Shown: piece by piece, positions 33,396-42,485 of the stretch
How the letters are laid out: each line of letters opens with the position of its first letter
Numbering within the stretch: the stretch's first letter is position 1
DNA from: Nocardioides sp. zg-1230
GTDB taxonomy: Bacteria; Actinomycetota; Actinomycetes; Propionibacteriales; Nocardioidaceae
Assembly (NCBI RefSeq): GCF_013155335.1
Contig: NZ_JABJQZ010000004.1
Coordinates: forward strand, 124,001 to 188,000
Direction: 5' to 3'
Length of the DNA stretch: 64,000 nt
Position numbers and translations under genes: made by a program
The notes under the pieces: model-generated
The model's database searches: none
The model's input: the letters and a program-made list of their open reading frames with translations, nothing else
Told to the model about the DNA's origin: nothing

Positions 33396-36077
33396 TCAAA
33401 GCCCGATTCCGGAGGGTCGGAAGGCTGGTCGGAGGTGGGTGTCGAGGGGGGAACGCTGGCGCGGTGGTCGCGGAGCGGTGGGTCCGTAGCGGTCGACGGC
33501 CTCGAGGGCTAGCCGTTGGAGGTGGGCGGGGCCGAGGCCTGCGCGGTCGCGGCTGAAGACCTGGCTCCACTGCTGTCGGGCTTCGTCGAGGCTCGCTGCC
33601 ACGAGGTGTGCGACGTTGGAGTCCCGGCCCCGGGTCATGGCGACGTAGGCGGATGCGGCGCCGGTGGTCTCGCCGATGGCGACGTGGGCGTATTCGACGG
33701 TCTCACCCTGCGCGCCGTGGATGGTCGTGGCGTGCGCCAGCTCCACGTGCTCGTGCACGTACGCCGCCGGCAACCGGTGGTCGCGGCGGCGTTCGGGTGA
33801 GTGCACGATGAGGTCGCCGGCGGAGCTGATCGCGGTGACGGTCCAGGTCTGGCGGTTGGTGACCCCGAGGGCGGGATCGTTGCGGCGCGTGGCGACGCGG
33901 GCCCCGACTCCGATCTGCTCACCCCGGTGCGTCACCACGTGCGTGACCGCCCCAGTTGACCCGTGAACGGACTGGCGAGTCCGCTGGTTGCTGATGGCCG
34001 CGTTCAGCGTGGCGACCTGTTCGCGGGTGTCCGCGACCACGAGAGCGCCGGTGGCGCCGATGTCGGCGAGCGCGGCGGTGCGCTCGGCTTCGGAGGGGTG
34101 GATGATGATCTGGCCGCGTGCAAGAAGGTGGTTGAAGACGTCGTCGGGGGCGCGGCCGTCGCGCATGCGGAGGCTGAGGTGGGCGTAGTCGGGGTCGGTG
34201 AAGCGGTGGACGTGCTCCATGGTGAGCACGGCGCTGGGGTGGGCCCACGCGAGGGCGTGGTCGAGGACGCCGCCGCGGCCGACGGCGGGGAGCTGGTGCC
34301 GATCGCCGAGGAACGCGATCCGGGCGCCGGTTTCGTCGGCGAGGGTCAGCAGGGCCAGTGCGTCGTCCTGGGTGACCATGCCGGCCTCGTCGACCAGCAG
34401 CAGGTCTCCACGTCGCAGGCGCGCCTGCGGGCACGGCTCGCTGCGCTGCTGGCTGGGTTGCCGGGTTCGGTGGCCGTCGTCATCCCAGCGCCAGCCGTGC
34501 TGGTGGATCAGCCATGAGGCCGACTGCCCGGAGGCGCCCGTTTCGCGGGCGGCGACGTCGGCAGCCTTGCGGGTCGGGGTCACGACCTCCAGTCGGTGCC
34601 CACGCCGCGTCAGATGTGTTCGGACCGCGGCGAGGGTGGTGGTCTTCCCGGCACCTGCTGCGCCCTCGACGACGACCAGCGGACCCTCACAGGTCAGCGC
34701 AGCGACCACCCGGACCTGCTCCGGCGCCAGCCGCCCCAACCGCGCGAGCCGCGCCAACGTTGCGTGGCGAAACCGGGCGTCCTCGGCGGGCTCGGCAGGA
34801 TGGGAGCGCCGCAGCAGCCGCTCGAGGATCTCGGTCTCAACGGCGAGCACCCGTGGTGAGGTCAACGCGCGCACGTGTTCTGGGACGTCAGGTCGCAGCA
34901 GCAAGGGCGTGCACCGTGCCGCCGCGCGGGCGGTGAGGTCCTCGGCCAGCTCACCACGAACGCCGGCTGCGGCGACCAGGCCTGCCTGCGCGATCAGCGT
35001 CTCGACCTGACCCCGGATGTCGGCGGTGTTCCACGCGGACCGCTTGGCGCCCAGACGCGAGAGCACGAGCTCGACTGCCCGGTTACGATCGAGGTCCGCG
35101 ATCGACACCGTCCTGGACGACACAGCCGCCGGCGGGTCCATGTAGCCGAGGGCGCGCAGCTCTTCCTTCCACCGCTCGGTCACCTGGACGCCGTCGGTCG
35201 GGACGACCTTGTCGGGACGGGCCTCGGCCCACGCCCGCCGATCCCAGATCTCCCGCAGCGGCGCCGCCGGCTCCTCGCCAGGGTGCGCCGACCGCCAGTC
35301 GGCCTCGTACCGGTCGGTGTTCGCGCGGATCTGCGCGGTGCGGGCGCTGAACGCACCAGCGAACGGCCTCAGCTCGTCGATCTCCCCGGACGCGGGATCG
35401 AGAGTGAACCCGGCATCGGCGAGCGCGGCGCGGAACCCGGGATCGGTGGCAACGGCAGCGTGGCCGATCCCGTTGATCGCCTCGATCATGTCCCGGACCC
35501 CGACCGAGTGCAGCCCTCGCCACCTGCCGGCCGCGAAGACGCGGGCGTTGACCTGGAGGTGCAAATGCCGGTGCGGGTCGCCGGCCCGGGACGTGTAGTG
35601 CCTAATCACGGCTGCCTCGAGCCGCTCGACGGGCACCTGCACCTGCCGGCCCCGGGGCCCGACCCGGGTGGTGGCGTGATCGGCAAGGTAGGTGATGATC
35701 TGTTCGGCGGCACGCTCCTGCGCGGCATCGAGCGCAGCGGACACCTCCGCGTCAAGTGCGGCGGCGAGCGACCAGGTCTTGGGGCCGTTGACCGTGACCT
35801 CGACGAACCGCAGCCCGTTCGCGTCCTTACGAAGCCGGCCCTTCGGCTGACCGGACTCGACATCCAACCCCGCCACCCACGCCTCGTAGGCCACGCCGTC
35901 CAGATCCGGCCTTCTCGCGATAGTGGCCAAGCCGCCGGGCGGTCGGGTGGCGGCGAACCGCCTCGCGATGCCGTCGCCTTCGGCGAGGTAGTAGTCGTCG
36001 TAGCGGGCACAGTCCTGCTCGACGTACGCGCGCGCGGCCTTCGGCGCACCTCGATAGAACTTCACACCACCGTGCAC
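33396..36077 (-). CDS. MobF-family conjugative relaxase-helicase
   Basis: This protein of about 893 residues has two domains. The N-terminal TrwC-type relaxase (about 1-300) starts VHGGVKFYRGAPKAARAYV, has tyrosines in RYDDYYLAEGDG, and carries the metal-binding three-His motif in DPHRHLHLQVNARVF. The C-terminal superfamily 1 helicase has Walker A EGAAGAGKTTTLA, Walker B LLLVDEAGM, FLGDRHQLPAVG and YVAMTRGRDSN. It would nick oriT and unwind the transferred strand. GTG 36077 has an AGGTGG site 6 nt upstream. No type IV secretion genes accompany it. Confidence 0.9.
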   Translation of the reverse strand: MHGGVKFYRGAPKAARAYVEQDCARYDDYYLAEGDGIARRFAATRPPGGLATIARRPDLDGVAYEAWVAGLDVESGQPKGRLRKDANGLRFVEVTVNGPKTWSLAAALDAEVSAALDAAQERAAEQIITYLADHATTRVGPRGRQVQVPVERLEAAVIRHYTSRAGDPHRHLHLQVNARVFAAGRWRGLHSVGVRDMIEAINGIGHAAVATDPGFRAALADAGFTLDPASGEIDELRPFAGAFSARTAQIRANTDRYEADWRSAHPGEEPAAPLREIWDRRAWAEARPDKVVPTDGVQVTERWKEELRALGYMDPPAAVSSRTVSIADLDRNRAVELVLSRLGAKRSAWNTADIRGQVETLIAQAGLVAAAGVRGELAEDLTARAAARCTPLLLRPDVPEHVRALTSPRVLAVETEILERLLRRSHPAEPAEDARFRHATLARLARLGRLAPEQVRVVAALTCEGPLVVVEGAAGAGKTTTLAAVRTHLTRRGHRLEVVTPTRKAADVAARETGASGQSASWLIHQHGWRWDDDGHRTRQPSQQRSEPCPQARLRRGDLLLVDEAGMVTQDDALALLTLADETGARIAFLGDRHQLPAVGRGGVLDHALAWAHPSAVLTMEHVHRFTDPDYAHLSLRMRDGRAPDDVFNHLLARGQIIIHPSEAERTAALADIGATGALVVADTREQVATLNAAISNQRTRQSVHGSTGAVTHVVTHRGEQIGVGARVATRRNDPALGVTNRQTWTVTAISSAGDLIVHSPERRRDHRLPAAYVHEHVELAHATTIHGAQGETVEYAHVAIGETTGAASAYVAMTRGRDSNVAHLVAASLDEARQQWSQVFSRDRAGLGPAHLQRLALEAVDRYGPTAPRPPRQRSPLDTHLRPAFRPSGIGL

Positions 36078-36497
36078 GCCAACCACCTGCCTCAACGACG
36101 TCCGTCGACAACAAACGAAGCCCTCGAAATGCCGCGTGGGCCGCCCGACCACGGGCGACCCATCTACGAACCCTCGTAGCATGTGTGCCGCTTGATTGGT
36201 AAGGGGTGGAGAGCCGACGTTGGGCGGACGGATCGAGAAGACTCCGCGAGCCGACGATGTTCACTCATGATCAATCGTCTGGGACTGTGGGAGTGCTCCG
36301 GCGCTGGTCGAGGGAACTGTCGAGCACGCGCACACCCGTTGCCCTGACTTCCATCGAGTCATCGTGTCCGGCGCCCGTCGTGAGCCCGGGCTTTTCGGCT
36401 GAGGTCACAGAATCGCAATCCCCTGATCCGTCACTGGTCATCTGCGCGTGTCAGGGTCGAGGACGTGAGCTGTCGATCGCCTGCGAGGAGGGCTACG
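36078..36497. other. Intergenic region between relaxase and PRC-barrel genes
   Basis: This 420-bp divergent gap must hold promoters for the relaxase (leftward) and the PRC-barrel gene (rightward). No convincing gene or RNA is seen. It is less GC-rich by eye than the backbone. Confidence 0.4.
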
Positions 36498-36908
36498 ATG
36501 ACCATGACCCGTGAGCTTGTACCTCTCAGCACGACTGAGCTGACCCTTGCCGAGGAGCAGGACGACGTCCGCGGCATGTCCGTAGTCGACGTGCGTGATC
36601 ACCGGGTCGGTGAGGTCGAGGAGATCCTGGTGGATCCCGAGGAGAGGCGTGCGCGCCTCCTGGTGATTGCGTCGAGCAGCATCGTCGGTCCGAAGGAACA
36701 CCACCGTCTGGTCCCGGTCGATGCGGTGTGCCGCGTGCGAGACGACGTTTGTCTCGAGCGCAGCGACCTGCATGTCGATTCCGGCTTCGACTACGACGCC
36801 TCCCCTCGCGGACCTGTCGACTACCGACCGGTCTACAGCTACTTCGGCTACGCCCCGTTCTGGGAGGACGGCTACCGGGCGCCGTACTTCCTCGCCCGCC
36901 GACCATGA
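36498..36908 (+). CDS. PRC-barrel domain protein
   Basis: The 136-residue protein has one PRC-barrel-like beta domain (about residues 20-90): DDVRGMSVVDVRDHRVGEVE, EILVDPEERRARLLVIAS and RLVPVDAVCRV. The tail is Tyr-rich (RPVYSYFGYAPFWEDGY). PRC-barrels occur in RNA-processing and photosynthetic proteins and in many short stress-related proteins; no specific function can be given. GAGGAGGG precedes ATG 36498. A large membrane protein follows after 112 bp. Confidence 0.8.
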   Translation: MTMTRELVPLSTTELTLAEEQDDVRGMSVVDVRDHRVGEVEEILVDPEERRARLLVIASSSIVGPKEHHRLVPVDAVCRVRDDVCLERSDLHVDSGFDYDASPRGPVDYRPVYSYFGYAPFWEDGYRAPYFLARRP

Positions 36909-37020
36909 CGTGCTCGCCGCGCGTCGCGCGCGTCGAGCCGACAGGGGGATGAGGCGGCCCTCTGGGGCAGGGGCCCGGAGGGCCGCTGCCCTGGCGCGAG
37001 CCAGGGCCCGGATCGGTAGC

Positions 37021-38715
37021 GTGGCGGTCGTGCGGTCAGGTGTCTGGCGCGTGGTGCGGGTGTCGGCGGCGTTCGTCGTCTACGGAGCGCTGGCGGCGGC
37101 GGTCCTGGGGGCTCCGGTGGCGGCGGAGCGAGCGGTGGAGGCGGTCCGCATCGAGGACCGACTGGGGACGGTGCCGGTCGAGCTCTCGCTCACCCACCAC
37201 GGTCGCTCGGTGCTCGACACCGGAGTGCTGGGCAGTCTCTACTGGGACCAGACCGGAGCGCTGGGATTCGGTGCCCGGGTGAGGGTGACGGACACGCCGC
37301 AGGCGGACGGAACGCTGGCGTCGTACGCCAGTCCCCGCTTCGTGCGTGCCAACGCCGTGTTCGTCAGCGCGCCAGAGCAGGTCGCGGGCGCGTACGGCGA
37401 TGCGTTGCGCTCGCAGCTGCTCGGTCACCTGATGTGGCGCGAGCTCGCCGCCTTCATGGTGGGAGGACTCGTCATGACCGCCGTCTTCCGGGCGCGGTCG
37501 CCGATACCGGCCGCCTGGTCCCGCCGCCGATCGATCATTTCCGGCGCCGTGGCGCTTGTGACGCTCGGAGCGGTCTCATGGGGGACCGCGGCATGGTTGT
37601 TCGCGAGGTGGGAGGGCAACGCCGAGGTCCCCGACGCGTACGCGATGCCCGGAATCTCCGAGCTGTCCTTCAGCAGCCCGCAGTCGCTGGAGATCGCCCG
37701 GCAGGTCCGGCCCTTCCTCGAGAAGAACAACGAACGGATCCAGGAGCGCACGCGCACCTACCTCGACGAGGCCGAGGAGTCGTTGGCCGGCGAACTCACC
37801 GTCCGGGCCGGCGACCTCGCGCCGCGTGACGGTGAGTTGGTCGTGCTCGCCGAGGCCGATCCGCAGGGCAGTCACGTCGGCACCCGGGTGCGCACGCTCG
37901 TGTACGCGGCGCTGGTCGAGGCGATCGGGGTCGACGCCTTTGCCGTGCGGACGATCTCCGGGGGCATCACTTCCAACGGCACGATTGCCGAGGCCGGGTT
38001 CGTCGAGGTCGAGGTGGCTGCCAGCGGCGAGATCCCCACCGTGGTCGTGAAGGGCGACCACGACACCGGGACGACCCTCGAGCAGCTCTCCGCGACCAGT
38101 GCTACGAATCCGCATTTCGACCCCACCGAGGTGTCAGGCCTTCGCATCGTCGCCGGGAACGACCCCGCCTTCAAGACGCTCTTCGGCGGCACGGTCGTCA
38201 ACGAGACCGGGGTATCGGAGACCGAGCTCGGCGAGCAGCTGCGCACGTACGTCGACGACGAGGATCCAGACGCAGTCGTCGTGCTCCTCCACCAGCCACG
38301 CTCGGCCGCCGGCTACCTCGGCCTTGGCTCTCTCGACGACCTCCCCAACGAGACCGACGACAGGCCCCTCGACCTCACCACGCCGGTCGACGACGGAATA
38401 CCGGACGTGCCGCCCGGGATCGTCAACATCGGTCACTTGCACGACGCCGAGCTCCCACGGGTTGTCTGGAACACCGACGGCGACGAGACCACCTGGACCG
38501 TCGTCAACCAGCTCGGCACCTCCGGGGGAGTAGAGGAACGACCGACCTTCAACCGGTTCTCCACCCCCTATTCGGCACCGCTCAAGCGCGTGAGCATCCA
38601 GTTGCAGTACGTCGACCGCGAGACTGGCCTGCAGACCGGCTACGCCAGCATCGAGTTCGCCACTGACGGCGTCGCGACCGTCGCCGGCCGTACTGACCTC
38701 GGTCAGTCCGAGTAG
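37021..38715 (+). CDS. Membrane-anchored metallophosphoesterase-like protein with altered active site
   Basis: The 564-residue protein has hydrophobic helices near residues 11-30, 138-155 and 175-192 and a large C-terminal domain whose layout follows calcineurin-like metallophosphoesterases. ELVVLAEADPQGSH stands at the first metal motif, ISGGITSNGT at the GD position, VVVKGDHDTGTT for GNHD, VLLHQPRSA for the His motif, and NIGHLHDAELPR for GHxH. Several metal ligands are changed, so it may be non-catalytic. Start GTG 37021 or 37030. The family call is by motif order only. Confidence 0.55.
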   Translation: MAVVRSGVWRVVRVSAAFVVYGALAAAVLGAPVAAERAVEAVRIEDRLGTVPVELSLTHHGRSVLDTGVLGSLYWDQTGALGFGARVRVTDTPQADGTLASYASPRFVRANAVFVSAPEQVAGAYGDALRSQLLGHLMWRELAAFMVGGLVMTAVFRARSPIPAAWSRRRSIISGAVALVTLGAVSWGTAAWLFARWEGNAEVPDAYAMPGISELSFSSPQSLEIARQVRPFLEKNNERIQERTRTYLDEAEESLAGELTVRAGDLAPRDGELVVLAEADPQGSHVGTRVRTLVYAALVEAIGVDAFAVRTISGGITSNGTIAEAGFVEVEVAASGEIPTVVVKGDHDTGTTLEQLSATSATNPHFDPTEVSGLRIVAGNDPAFKTLFGGTVVNETGVSETELGEQLRTYVDDEDPDAVVVLLHQPRSAAGYLGLGSLDDLPNETDDRPLDLTTPVDDGIPDVPPGIVNIGHLHDAELPRVVWNTDGDETTWTVVNQLGTSGGVEERPTFNRFSTPYSAPLKRVSIQLQYVDRETGLQTGYASIEFATDGVATVAGRTDLGQSE

Positions 38716-38782
38716 CTCCGCAATCGTGCGCGCGGCCGGCGACGGCAGCAACGAAGATGGCGGCGGCCGCCTGCATCTGTCG

Positions 38783-39253
38783 TCACGTCTCCGACACTGC
38801 GACCGGGAACTCCTCGCCGGCTGCGGGCCGGCCAACGGGGAACACCGAGACCACGTGGGTTCCCACATCGCGCGGCATCGCGCGACCGTCGCCGAGCTCA
38901 CCTGCTGGCGCATCTACCGCGAAGACCTGATTACCGGCAGGGTCGACCAGGCGCAGCTCATAGCCCTTGTCGCTCTCGTTCTCGAGCACCATCGCGACGA
39001 CTTCTCCGGCTTCCGCCTCGAGGTCTGGTGAGGCGCCCACCTGTCCGTCGGTGGACACGTGGAACCGCAGTGTCGGAGCGTTCAGCGGGACATCGTTCTC
39101 CTCACGGTCGCTCATCGGCACCGCTTCGTTCCGGCCCTCCTGGCCGCAGGACGACAAGACCCCGGCCAGCACTACACACACCGCCATCATCACCACCGTG
39201 CGCGACGAACGTCGCGCTGCGGCTGCCTGGCCTCGTTCGGTGAACATCGTCAT
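38783..39253 (-). CDS. Putative lipoprotein
   Basis: The 156-residue protein has a signal helix (VVMMAVCVVLAGV) and lipobox LSSC (Cys36). The mature part looks like a small beta-sandwich: LRFHVSTDGQVGASPDLEAE, VVAMVLENESDKGYELRLVD and THVVSVFPVGRP. This resembles cupredoxin-like or copper-chaperone-like folds but lacks clear Cys/His/Met ligands. It is divergent from a membrane protein gene, with tandem 11-bp repeats in the shared upstream region. Confidence 0.65.
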   Translation of the reverse strand: MTMFTERGQAAAARRSSRTVVMMAVCVVLAGVLSSCGQEGRNEAVPMSDREENDVPLNAPTLRFHVSTDGQVGASPDLEAEAGEVVAMVLENESDKGYELRLVDPAGNQVFAVDAPAGELGDGRAMPRDVGTHVVSVFPVGRPAAGEEFPVAVSET

Positions 39254-39355
39254 GGTTGATCTGACTCCTTCGATCGGCTTCCCCTTGGCCTAGGACTCCA
39301 CCTTGCGAAATCTGGCGCGGAGAGACAACGGCGGTCACGCTGAGGCCGCGTCCGA

Positions 39356-39388
39356 CCGTCACAGGGCCGTCACACGGCCGTCGCACGT
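39356..39388. promoter_or_regulatory. Three tandem 11-bp repeats, possible response-regulator site
   Basis: CCGTCACAGGG, CCGTCACACGG and CCGTCGCACGT follow one another without gaps. An 11-bp direct-repeat period is typical of OmpR/PhoB-type regulators, one of which is encoded at 40347-41051. The repeats lie in the 254-bp gap between the divergent lipoprotein and membrane protein genes; further TGTGACGACG and CGTGACAGCG elements are at 39456-39500. Confidence 0.5.
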
Positions 39389-39507
39389 CCCCTTCACCCC
39401 CGGCTCGCACCTCTCAGCCTCGACGGCAGGCCTGCGACACGGCGTGATCGTGACAGTCGTGTGACGACGCTCGACGAGGAGCATCACGTCCGTGACAGCG
39501 GGCACCG

Positions 39508-40263
39508 ATGGTGCTCAGGGTGAAGTTCTCCCTCAAGGAAAGGAGTCGTCATGACGACACCGAACGAGAGGCCGGACCCCGTGACAACCGAACGGGCCCG
39601 CACCACACCGCCAACGCCGACGAGAATGGCGCCGACAAGCGCGGTGCCGACAGCGCTCGATCGACCGGCCGGACGCACGAGACACGTGCCGAGTACGTCC
39701 GTCGTCACGACGACCGGGACGTGATCGCGTCAAGGGACATGGTTCGCTGGGGACCGTTGTGGGCCGGCGTACTGGTTGTCCTTGCGACCTATCTCGTCGT
39801 GCAGCTCGCGGTGTTCGCGCTCAACCTGTATTCCGACGGTGGCGCGTGGTGGAGCTCCGTCTCCGCGTTGGTCGCGTTCTTCATCGGCGGGCTGGTCGTG
39901 GGTGCGACGGCGCTGTGGCACGGTGTAGGTCAGGGGGCTGTGAACGGCGCCGTGTTGTGGGCGTTCGCCACCGTCGGCCTGCTCCTGCTCGCGGTGCTCG
40001 GCGGCGGGACGCTCGCGGGTCCGGTCTCGACCGTGGCAGCCGACTTGGGTGCGATTCAGGACCTGAACCTGCAGAACCCGCCGACGGAGCAGGTGAACCA
40101 GGCGCTGCAGGGAGCTCGTGACGCCGCAGGCTGGGCCCTGCTCGGACTCGGGCTCGCCTTGGTTGCCGCTGTAGCCGGCGGCGTGGCGGGAGCGAGGATC
40201 TGGCCCCATCGCGACAGCGCCGGCACCGCCAGGCGGGAAGCGGCGCATGCCCTCACCCACTGA
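39508..40263 (+). CDS. Four-helix membrane protein, start in conflict with its ribosome site
   Basis: The open frame encodes a charged N-terminal part (RAEYVRRHDDRDVIASRDMV, about residues 60-80), then four hydrophobic helices in two pairs (WAGVLVVLATYLVVQLAVFA, LVAFFIGGLVVGATALW, WAFATVGLLLLAVLGGGTLA, LLGLGLALVAAVAGGVAGA). The only strong ribosome site (AGGAAAGGAG) serves ATG 39551, which is one base out of frame and would stop at 39724. So either ATG 39508 or a later start is used, or a one-base shift occurred near the 5' end. Function unknown. Confidence 0.6.
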   Translation: MVLRVKFSLKERSRHDDTEREAGPRDNRTGPHHTANADENGADKRGADSARSTGRTHETRAEYVRRHDDRDVIASRDMVRWGPLWAGVLVVLATYLVVQLAVFALNLYSDGGAWWSSVSALVAFFIGGLVVGATALWHGVGQGAVNGAVLWAFATVGLLLLAVLGGGTLAGPVSTVAADLGAIQDLNLQNPPTEQVNQALQGARDAAGWALLGLGLALVAAVAGGVAGARIWPHRDSAGTARREAAHALTH

Positions 40264-40346
40264 GTGGGGGCATCGGGGAGCCCGCAGCGCGCCAGCGGCA
40301 AGTGGGCTCCTCGTGCGTTTCTCGACGGGGGTGTGAGAATGGGTTG

Positions 40347-41051
40347 GTGTCACGTTCGGTGTTGTTCATCGAGGACGATCAGCGGATTCGACGTGCCGTG
40401 GCGATGGCACTCAGGGCCGACGGGTTCGACGTCGTGGAGGCCGACACCGGTGAGGACGGACTGTTCGCCCTGGCCGAACGCGAGGTCGGCGTCGTGCTTC
40501 TCGACCTGATGTTGCCTGATGTGGACGGTTTCGAGGTGTGCCGCCAGATCCGACGACGAAGCGATGTGCCGGTGATCATGGTGACGGCCAAGGCGGACAG
40601 CCATGACGTGGTCGCTGGCCTGGAAGCGGGCGCTGACGACTACGTCACTAAGCCCTTCGTGCCGAAGGAGTTGGCGGCGCGGATTCGTGCGCTGCTGCGA
40701 CGCACGGCGACTTCCACGACTGCGCGCGCTCCGGTGATGGTCGGTGGTCTGGAGATCTCTCCGGAGCGGGGCGTGGCCATCCGGGAGGGTAAGGTGGTCA
40801 ACTTGACGCGGACCGAGTTCGGTCTGTTGTGCGAGCTCGCTGTTGAGCCGGGCCGCGTGCACACGCGGGAAGAACTTCTTGAGCGGGTGTGGGGTTATGA
40901 CTACTTCGGCGACGAGCGGCTCGTCGACGTCCACATCCGTCGGCTGCGGACGAAGATTGAACAGGATCCGGCCGTGCCCCAGGTCGTGACGACCGTGCGG
41001 GGCATCGGATATCGGCTGGCGGCCGATCCGGGCCCACCTGCTGGGGACTAG
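40347..41051 (+). CDS. OmpR/PhoB-family response regulator
   Basis: The 234-residue regulator has a receiver domain (1-118) with acidic pocket LFIEDDQRI, phosphoacceptor Asp in VVLLDLMLPD and Lys in YVTKPFVPKE. A winged-helix domain (about 130-230) contains LTRTEFGLLCELAVEPGRVH, LLERVWGYDY and VDVHIRRLRTKIE, ending with VRGIGYRL. GTG 40347 is the likely start. It is followed immediately by its histidine kinase. Overall it resembles MtrA/PhoP-type regulators. Confidence 0.93.
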   Translation: MSRSVLFIEDDQRIRRAVAMALRADGFDVVEADTGEDGLFALAEREVGVVLLDLMLPDVDGFEVCRQIRRRSDVPVIMVTAKADSHDVVAGLEAGADDYVTKPFVPKELAARIRALLRRTATSTTARAPVMVGGLEISPERGVAIREGKVVNLTRTEFGLLCELAVEPGRVHTREELLERVWGYDYFGDERLVDVHIRRLRTKIEQDPAVPQVVTTVRGIGYRLAADPGPPAGD

Positions 41052-42485
41052 ATGGCGGTGAACGCGTGGCGTTCGGCGTTCCGAGCCGGCCTTGCGCGAC
41101 TGCAGGGGTGGCCTGGTGAGGCCGGGATACGCCTCCGCGCGACGTTGGCCTTCGGGCTCGTGGCTGGGGCCGTTGCGGTGCTGGGCGGGGTCGCCGTGTG
41201 GGCGAGCGTGGCGGGCTATCTCCTGAGTCAGCGCCACGAGGCAGCGACAGCGCAGGCCATGGCCAACGACGAGCAGGTGGCCCGAGGGCTGCAGTCATCT
41301 GGGCTGACCCCCCCACAGGCCCTCGCCCAGCTGCCGCACCAGCTCGCCTCGTCCTCGTTGCTGTACTACCAGGACGAGTGGTTCACCGATGACTTGACCG
41401 TCTCCCGCAGCACGATCCCCGCCGAACTGGCAGCGCTCGTCAGGGGAGGGCAACCCCACTCGCAGCGCGTCGCGGTCGGGGGAAGCCCGGCTCTGGTGGT
41501 GGGGCTACCGGTGGAGGGTGCCGGCGCGGCCTACTACGAGGTCTTCATGCTCACCGAGCTCGACGAGTCCCTCACGACACTGACACTGGTGCTGGTCGCC
41601 GGAGGTCTCCTGATCCCCGTCGCGACCATGACTCTGGGGTGGTGGGCCGTTCGACCGGCGCTGCGGCCCGTCGAACAGGTGGCCGGCGCGGTCGCTGCCG
41701 TGGCGAGCGGCGATCTCCGGGTCAGGATCGATCCGCGCGGGGATGCGTCCCTGCGTCTGATCGCCGAGTCGTTCAACTCCACTGTCGACGCCCTCGAGCG
41801 GCGCGTGAGGATGGACGCCAAGTTCGCCGCAGACGTGAGTCACGAGCTCCGGAGCCCCCTGACTACGATGGTCAACACGGTCCATCTGGTCGAGCGGTAT
41901 CAGGACTCCATGGACTCCGACGGCCAAGAGGCGCTGGGGCTTCTCCGGGCGGAGGTCGACGGGTTCCAGCAGCTGGTCCAGGACCTGCTCGACATCTCGC
42001 GCTCGGACGCCGGAAGCGATCGGCTCGCCATGGTCGAGCTGCGACTCGCCGAGCTCGTCGAGCGTGCCCTCCCACCGGACCTGCTGTCGCGGGTGGAGGT
42101 GACGTCGGGCGGGGCGTCGGCGGTCGTGCGAGGCGACAAGCGGCGTCTGCGGCAGGCCCTGATGAACCTGGTCGCCAACGCCGAGCTCCACGGGGCAGGA
42201 GTGACGGCGGTGCGCGTCGATGCTACTGAGCAGCTGGCGTGCCTGACGGTGGAGGACGCCGGCCCGGGTCTGGACGTTGACGAGCTCGAGCGTATCTTCG
42301 ACAGATTCTCCCGGGGCCGGGGTAGCGAGCGGGGCTCGACGACCGGTGCGGGCCTCGGGCTCGCCCTGGTGGCCCAGCACGTTCGGCTGATGGACGGCAC
42401 CGTCAGCGCAGAGAACCGACCGACCGGTGGTGCCCGATTCGTCATCAGGCTGCCGCGATCCACGACGGAGGCGCCACCGTGCTGA
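41052..42485 (+). CDS. Sensor histidine kinase
   Basis: The 477-residue kinase has a first membrane helix (about 30-55), an extracytoplasmic sensor region, a second helix (about 176-200), and a HAMP domain (VRPALRPVEQVAGAVAAVA). The HisKA segment FAADVSHELRSPLTTM holds the phosphorylated His, and the HATPase has LMNLVANAELHG, VEDAGPGLD and TGAGLGLALV. ATG 41052 follows the regulator stop directly. Its own stop overlaps the lipoprotein gene, giving the RR-HK-lipoprotein order seen for MtrAB-LpqB. The stimulus is probably at the envelope. Confidence 0.92.
   Translation: MAVNAWRSAFRAGLARLQGWPGEAGIRLRATLAFGLVAGAVAVLGGVAVWASVAGYLLSQRHEAATAQAMANDEQVARGLQSSGLTPPQALAQLPHQLASSSLLYYQDEWFTDDLTVSRSTIPAELAALVRGGQPHSQRVAVGGSPALVVGLPVEGAGAAYYEVFMLTELDESLTTLTLVLVAGGLLIPVATMTLGWWAVRPALRPVEQVAGAVAAVASGDLRVRIDPRGDASLRLIAESFNSTVDALERRVRMDAKFAADVSHELRSPLTTMVNTVHLVERYQDSMDSDGQEALGLLRAEVDGFQQLVQDLLDISRSDAGSDRLAMVELRLAELVERALPPDLLSRVEVTSGGASAVVRGDKRRLRQALMNLVANAELHGAGVTAVRVDATEQLACLTVEDAGPGLDVDELERIFDRFSRGRGSERGSTTGAGLGLALVAQHVRLMDGTVSAENRPTGGARFVIRLPRSTTEAPPC

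Noticed and set aside
33396..36077. Autonomous plasmid replication functions in the element
   Set aside because: No Rep protein, iteron array or partition gene was found; the conserved genes are only integration and mobilization genes.
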